NCBI GenBank assembly: GCA_031551765.1
Contig: JAVBNC010000088.1
Location: forward strand, 1-9,910
Direction: 5' to 3'
From: JAVBNC01 sp031551765
GTDB taxonomy: Bacteria; Desulfobacterota; Desulfovibrionia; Desulfovibrionales; Desulfovibrionaceae
Length of the DNA stretch: 9,910 nt
Shown: one piece after another, positions 6,359 to 9,910 of the stretch
How the letters are laid out: each line of letters opens with the position of its first letter
How positions within the stretch are numbered: the first letter of the stretch is position 1
The notes under the pieces: model-generated
What the model saw: only the letters and a program-made list of their open reading frames with translations
Told to the model about the DNA's origin: nothing
The model's database searches: none
Made by a program: the position numbers and the translations under genes

Positions 6359-8668
6359 ATGGACAGTCTACGCGCAAAACTTCTCGCCCCATTCATTGCG
6401 GGCATGCTGGCGTTGACGCTGCTGCTGGCCTGGTACACTTACGATTCCGCGCGCAAGGCCGTGGAAGGCGCCACGCTGCTCATTTCCGCCGACAAGACCA
6501 ACCACACCGCGCAGTCCATGGCCCAGTTCTTCCGGTCCACAGGCAGCAGTTTGCAGCAGATGGTGAGCGACCCCCACGTGACCGCCCTGTTCGGCGCGGG
6601 CGGCAAGGGCGGGAGCGCGGAAACGGGCAAGGCCAGCACTTCCGACTGGCTGGAGATAGTGCAGCAGGGCAACGAATTCTACCGCGACCTGCTTATCGTG
6701 GACAAACACGGCGTGTGCATTGCGGCCAGCAACCCCGGCCTGATAGGCAACTCCTACGCCGAGGAAAACTACGTGCGCCAGGCGCTGGACGGGGTGTTCT
6801 CTTTCGGGGAGCCTTCCGTGGGCCGGGTGACCAAGCGGCTGAGCACGGTTTCCGCCGGGCCCGTGGACACGGCGGAAGGCGTGTCCGGCGCGCTGATCCT
6901 GATGAGCGACCTGCCCAGGATCGTGGAATACGGCAGCAAAAACGCCTACGATTCCCAAATCATTTTCACCGCCCTGCTGGACGGGGACGGCGTGTTCATG
7001 GCCCACAAGGACGGCACGCTCATGGGCAACGCGGGCCGCGCCTTTCCCAAGCTGTATGAAAAGCTGGCCCGCGTGGGGGAAAAAGGCGGCGAGGTCCGCT
7101 ACGAGCTGGAAGGCAGAACCTACGTGGGCTACGCGAAACTGGAGAACACCAGCAACTGGGTGGTGCTGACCAGCGGCCTGGAAAGCGAAGTGTTCGCCCC
7201 GGCCACCCGCCTGGGCCTGACCGTGCTGGGCATCAGTTTCACCTTTCTGACCGTGATCGGCTTTGCGGTCATCCGTTTCGCCAACGGCATTCTCAGTACG
7301 CTGCTTTCGCTTATCGGCTACGCCAAGCGCGTTTCCGAAGGCGACCTGGCCTCCACCCTGGCCCCCACGGACAGAAAGGACGAGCTGGGCGTGCTGCACG
7401 CCTCGCTGCGGCGTCTGGTGGCCTCGCTGCAGTCCATGCTGGAAGCGACCCGGGAAGCCAGCAAAATGAAAAGCCAGTTCCTGGCCAACATGAGCCACGA
7501 AATACGCACCCCGCTCAACGCCATTATCGGCATGGCCTACCTTTCCCTGCGGGACAACAGCCTTTCGGACAAGCAGCGCGGCAACCTGGACAAAATCCAG
7601 CTGGCGGCCAGGTCGCTTTTGGGGCTGATCAACGATATCCTGGACCTCTCCAAGGTCGAGGCCGGCATGCTGGAAGTGGAGTGCACCCCCTTCAGCCTGA
7701 AGGAAGTGCTGGGGAACAGCCTGGCCATCCACCAGGACAACGCCGCGTCCAAGGGCCTGGAACTGCGCCTGGAATACGCGCAAGACCTGCCCGCGCGCTT
7801 TTGCGGCGACGCGCTGCGCATGGGCCAGGTGGTGAACAACCTGGTCAGCAACGCCATCAAGTTCACGGAAAAGGGCCGGATCACCCTGCGCTGCGGCTGG
7901 GACGAAGCGGCGGCGCAAGGCGTGGCGGCCGTCGTGCGCATCAGCGTGAGCGACACCGGCATAGGCATTTCCCCGGAAGCCCTGAAAAACCTCTTCCAGC
8001 CCTTTACCCAGGCGGACGCTTCCATCACCCGCCAGTTCGGCGGCACGGGCCTGGGTCTGGCCATCAGCGACAAGCTGGTCACACTCATGGGCGGCACATT
8101 CAGCGTGAGCAGCGAAATGGACAAGGGCACCACCTTCGCCTTTTCCGTCCGCTTCTGCCGCGCCGACCAGGGCGGGGAGCAGAGCGGGGCGGAAGAAGCC
8201 GGGGAACTGAGCTTCGACCAGTTGGACCTTTCCGGCAGGCGTATCCTGGTGGCGGAAGACAACGACATCAACCAGCTCATCATGCAGGAGCTGCTGGCCC
8301 CCACCGGAGCGGCCGTCACCCTGGCCGGCAACGGTGAGGAAGCCGTGGCGCGCATGCGGGAAGGCGGTTTCGACCTGGTGTTCATGGACATGCAAATGCC
8401 GGTCATGGACGGGCTGGAAGCCACCCGCCGCATCCGGGATATGGAAGGCGCCAAAGACGTGCCCATTATCGCCTTTACCGCCAACGCCATGAAAGAGGAC
8501 AAGGACAAAGGCTTTGCCGTGGGCATGAACGATTACCTGACCAAGCCCATCGAGCCGGACCAGCTGCTGCAGATGCTGCGCCTGTGGCTGAACGCCGGGA
8601 AAAAGCCCGGCGGGAACACCGGCGGAACGCCGCCCGAAAAACCGCCCTGCGCCTGCTGCAGCGGCTAG
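6359..8668 (+). CDS. Hybrid sensor histidine kinase (dCache-like, HAMP, HisKA, HATPase, REC)
   Basis: A 769-residue inner-membrane hybrid kinase. Membrane segments at about 9-27 and 284-306 bracket a periplasmic region (about 30-280) with dCache-like features: LLIVDKHGVCIAAS, NPGLIGNSYAEENYVRQAL and a second lobe with LLDGDGVFMAHKDG. A HAMP linker spans about 307-360. HisKA carries the phospho-acceptor His380 in MSHEIRTPLN (378-387). The ATPase domain has N-box NLVSNAIKF (494-502), D532TGIG, F-box FQPFTQAD and GGTGLGLAIS (561-570). The C-terminal receiver (about 627-745) has E633, D634, phospho-acceptor D677, T707 and K729. All catalytic residues are present. There is no HPt domain or DNA-binding output, so phosphate must pass to proteins coded elsewhere. 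The tail after 745 is Gly/Pro/Lys-rich and ends in CACCSG. AGGAA lies 8 bases before the ATG. It probably shares a transcript with the TAXI gene. Confidence 0.93.
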   Translation: MDSLRAKLLAPFIAGMLALTLLLAWYTYDSARKAVEGATLLISADKTNHTAQSMAQFFRSTGSSLQQMVSDPHVTALFGAGGKGGSAETGKASTSDWLEIVQQGNEFYRDLLIVDKHGVCIAASNPGLIGNSYAEENYVRQALDGVFSFGEPSVGRVTKRLSTVSAGPVDTAEGVSGALILMSDLPRIVEYGSKNAYDSQIIFTALLDGDGVFMAHKDGTLMGNAGRAFPKLYEKLARVGEKGGEVRYELEGRTYVGYAKLENTSNWVVLTSGLESEVFAPATRLGLTVLGISFTFLTVIGFAVIRFANGILSTLLSLIGYAKRVSEGDLASTLAPTDRKDELGVLHASLRRLVASLQSMLEATREASKMKSQFLANMSHEIRTPLNAIIGMAYLSLRDNSLSDKQRGNLDKIQLAARSLLGLINDILDLSKVEAGMLEVECTPFSLKEVLGNSLAIHQDNAASKGLELRLEYAQDLPARFCGDALRMGQVVNNLVSNAIKFTEKGRITLRCGWDEAAAQGVAAVVRISVSDTGIGISPEALKNLFQPFTQADASITRQFGGTGLGLAISDKLVTLMGGTFSVSSEMDKGTTFAFSVRFCRADQGGEQSGAEEAGELSFDQLDLSGRRILVAEDNDINQLIMQELLAPTGAAVTLAGNGEEAVARMREGGFDLVFMDMQMPVMDGLEATRRIRDMEGAKDVPIIAFTANAMKEDKDKGFAVGMNDYLTKPIEPDQLLQMLRLWLNAGKKPGGNTGGTPPEKPPCACCSG

Positions 8669-8805
8669 AGCATTTCAACTTTAAAATTGTCTATGCGGAT
8701 GAAATGCTCTGGTGTTGCGGAACGCAGAGCAGCAACGCCCGCGAGATTGGCGTAGGCGGGCTTTGCCCGCCGTTAAGCGACAATCTCATAGCGAAATTGC
8801 TCTAG
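8665..8805. mobile_element. MITE-like inverted-repeat element
   Basis: The ends CTAGAGC (8665-8671) and GCTCTAG (8799-8805) are perfect inverted repeats, and the match continues imperfectly inward (GAGCATTTC against GAGCAATTTC). It holds no open frame of note. Inside are a perfect 11-base inverted repeat (8667-8677 / 8700-8710), a 5-base stem (8714-8718 / 8732-8736) and a GC hairpin at 8755-8771. TA at both edges fits a TA target duplication of the IS630/Tc1-mariner kind, so it may be a non-autonomous relative; no transposase is nearby. Its left end coincides with the kinase TAG stop. Removal with one TA copy would leave GGC TAG GAG, so the stop codon would be kept. Confidence 0.6.
8755..8771 (+). 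terminator. GC hairpin, possible transcript end for the kinase gene
   Basis: GGCGGGC and GCCCGCC form a perfect 7-base stem with a TTT loop, 87 bases past the kinase stop and inside the MITE-like element. No T-run follows, so it is a weak candidate terminator and may only be part of the element's fold. Confidence 0.35.
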
Positions 8806-8869
8806 GAGCAGCCCCAGGGGCCGTCTCTATTCTTTTTCACCGCAATCACCCGGACAGCAAGGAGGCACC

Positions 8870-9415
8870 ATGAACCACGTCGCCGTTATCGTCGGAAGCC
8901 TGCGCAAGGACTCCACCAACAGAAAGCTGGCGCTGGCCCTGATGAACCTGGGCAGCGATCTCTTTTCCTCCTCCCTGGTGGACATTTCGGACCTGCCCCT
9001 CATCAACCAGGACATGGAGCAAAACCTGCCCGACCCGGTCAAACGCATGAAAGAAGCCGTCAAAGCGGCCGACGCCGTGCTTTTCGTTTCCCCGGAATAC
9101 AACCGGGGCATGTCCGCCCCCCTGAAAAACGCCATTGACTGGGGTTCCCGGCCCATGAACGCCAACTCCTGGTCCGGCAAGCCCGCCGCCATAGCCGGCA
9201 TAAGCCCCGGACCCGTGGGCACCGCCGCCGGCCAGGCCCAGTTCCGCAGCGTGGCCACCGTGCTGAACATGACCCTCATGAGCCAGCCGGAACTCTACCT
9301 CTCCATGCAAACCGGCTTCCTCGGCGAAGACGGCTCCATTACCGTCGATTCCACCAAAGTCTTTCTTCGCCGCTTCCTGGAACGTTTCGCGAAGTGGATC
9401 GATAAGGTGAAGTAG
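8870..9415 (+). CDS. NADPH-dependent FMN reductase (flavodoxin-like, ChrR/YieF type)
   Basis: A 181-residue cytoplasmic flavoprotein of the NADPH-dependent FMN reductase family. It transfers electrons from NAD(P)H through FMN to flavins, quinones, azo dyes or chromate-type acceptors. The phosphate-binding loop GSLRKDSTNRKLA (9-21) and the family motif SPEYNRGMSAPLKNAIDW (74-91) are intact, and GKPAAIAGISPGPVGTAAG (103-121) fits the second flavin contact region. The length equals that of typical members. The start is well supported by AAGGAGG (8859-8865), 4 bases before the ATG. The gene stands alone between the MITE-like element and a hairpin-rich gap and converges with the gene entering from the right. 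The substrate in the cell cannot be told. Confidence 0.92.
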   Translation: MNHVAVIVGSLRKDSTNRKLALALMNLGSDLFSSSLVDISDLPLINQDMEQNLPDPVKRMKEAVKAADAVLFVSPEYNRGMSAPLKNAIDWGSRPMNANSWSGKPAAIAGISPGPVGTAAGQAQFRSVATVLNMTLMSQPELYLSMQTGFLGEDGSITVDSTKVFLRRFLERFAKWIDKVK

Positions 9416-9431
9416 AATGCCTCCGGCGGCC
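9414..9431 (+). repeat. Isolated 3'-end box AGAATGCCTCCGGCGGCC
   Basis: These 18 bases begin within the reductase stop codon (TAG at 9413-9415). They are the exact reverse complement of 9812-9829, where the box belongs to double-hairpin copy D. Copy A carries the 15-base core at 59-73. Here the usual two hairpins do not follow, so the box occurs on its own, in the same orientation relative to its gene. Confidence 0.65.
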
Positions 9432-9753
9432 GGGGGAAGGGGAAACCGTCCGCTTCGGATGACGGCCGGTCCGCCTTCCTGGCGGACGCGGCCTCTCGCG
9501 GCGGGGTGTTGTGCAGGGCGTGTAAGCCGCCGGCGGGCGCGACCGCCGGCTCGGTGCGCGTACTGAGCGGTATTTCTACCTCCCCGCCGCTCCGCAGGCC
9601 CACGTCCTGTGGGCCGGGTTGTGCTGACACTGAAGACAAAATAAGGCTCTCCGTTGATGTGACGGGGAGCCGCTTCGCTTTGTTGCGCCTTTTTCAGCCT
9701 CTCAAGCCCGCACCCGGCAGCATGTGGGCACCGCGCTTCCTGTCCACCCTGAA
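9432..9753. other. Hairpin-rich convergent intergenic region
   Basis: With the box at 9414-9431 and copy D this makes up the 419-base gap between the reductase and the gene ending at 9835. No believable gene was found. Stems visible by eye are 9446-9450/9461-9465, 9469-9475/9481-9487 (7 bases), 9529-9536/9543-9550 (8), 9550-9555/9562-9567 (6, one G-U pair), 9597-9603/9609-9615 (7) and 9645-9654/9662-9671 (10, one G-U pair). A T-run at 9689-9693 follows the last one at a distance. Two convergent genes end here, so terminator function is plausible, and a structured RNA cannot be excluded. Confidence 0.45.
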
Positions 9754-9826
9754 TGGGTTCCAAGGGGCGCGCCCCTTGGCGGGAGAGTCCAGAGAGGGCA
9801 GCGCCCTCTTTGGCCGCCGGAGGCAT
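9754..9826 (-). repeat. Double-hairpin GC-rich repeat, copy D
   Basis: Identical over 73 bases to positions 1-73; the match stops at 9827 (T here, G at 74). It contains the 20-base palindrome (9760-9779), the short hairpin (9794-9808) and the box (9812-9826). It lies 8 bases past the stop codon of the minus-strand gene ending at 9835, in the same orientation relative to that gene as the other copies. Confidence 0.85.
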
Positions 9827-9834
9827 TCTTGTCT

Positions 9835-9910
9835 TTATTTCGTCTGAAACAGCACCACAGCGGCGTTTACGGCAAAAGACAGACTCACGGCCGCGCCGGG
9901 GTCGAACAGG
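9835..9910 (-). CDS. 3' end of an unrecognised minus-strand gene
   Basis: From the right edge the minus strand reads 24 codons and then TAA (9837-9835): LFDPGAAVSL, then SFAVNAAVVLFQTK. The stretch is hydrophobic with a charged final residue, as in the last membrane segment of a membrane protein. It is too short to name. Support comes from its stop lying 8 bases before repeat copy D, which in this window sits just past gene ends. Confidence 0.45.
   Translation of the reverse strand, partial: LFDPGAAVSLSFAVNAAVVLFQTK

Noticed and set aside
5932..7059. Plus-strand open frame bridging the TAXI and kinase genes
   Set aside because: It overlaps both genes in another frame and is Arg/Gly/His-rich without a domain.
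6368..8526. Long minus-strand open frames opposite the sensor kinase
   Set aside because: The opposite strand encodes a complete hybrid kinase with all catalytic motifs; the shadow products look like nothing known.
8584..8805. Plus-strand open frame of 73 codons across the kinase end and the MITE-like element
   Set aside because: It is out of frame with the kinase, lies over coding sequence and an inverted-repeat element, and has no ribosome binding site or recognisable product.
1..9826. CRISPR array
   Set aside because: The repeats are only four, far apart, differ in sequence and orientation, and have no regular spacers.
9506..9847. Plus-strand open frame of 113 codons in the right-hand gap
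   Set aside because: It runs through hairpins and repeat copy D, has no ribosome binding site and shows no motif.

Overview
The window is GC-rich and almost fully coding, and reads like a chromosome segment of a Desulfovibrio-type sulfate-reducing bacterium (Desulfovibrionaceae). That guess rests on overall composition, on a lone TAXI binding protein beside a large hybrid sensor kinase, and on GC-rich double-hairpin repeats in the gaps. No rRNA, tRNA, CRISPR array, phage gene or transposase gene was seen, so the assignment is inference.

Left half (1-4979): a drug/ion-export type ABC system on the minus strand with a divergent regulator. Reading leftwards from about 4250: a YbhG-like membrane fusion protein (4215-3223), a 110-base gap holding a double-hairpin repeat, a YbhF-like ATPase with two nucleotide-binding domains in one chain (3112-1229), and a YbhS-like ABC-2 permease (1232-108) that overlaps the ATPase gene by 4 bases. 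A CecR/YbiH-like TetR regulator (4320-4979) points the other way. An AT-rich spacer between them holds two dyads overlapping plausible promoters for both directions. This matches the cecR-ybhGFSR set of Escherichia coli, except that the regulator is divergent and only one permease is inside the window.

Middle (4980-8668): a 302-base gap with another double-hairpin repeat and a copy of the widespread repeat that translates as HPERSEGS. It is followed by a two-gene unit on the plus strand: a secreted TAXI-family solute-binding protein (5282-6319) and, 39 bases on, a membrane hybrid histidine kinase with dCache-like sensor, HAMP, HisKA, HATPase and receiver domains (6359-8668). With no TRAP permease present, the binding protein may present its ligand to the kinase rather than to a transporter.

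Right end (8665-9910): a 141-base MITE-like inverted-repeat element abuts the kinase stop codon. Next comes an NADPH-dependent FMN reductase (8870-9415), then a 419-base gap rich in hairpins, and the last 24 codons of a minus-strand gene that runs off the right edge. The gap ends with a 73-base exact copy of the first 73 bases of the window.

The most notable non-coding signal is the double-hairpin repeat family (1-73, 3155-3217, 4985-5064, 9754-9826). All four copies lie just past a gene's 3' end and in the same orientation relative to that gene.
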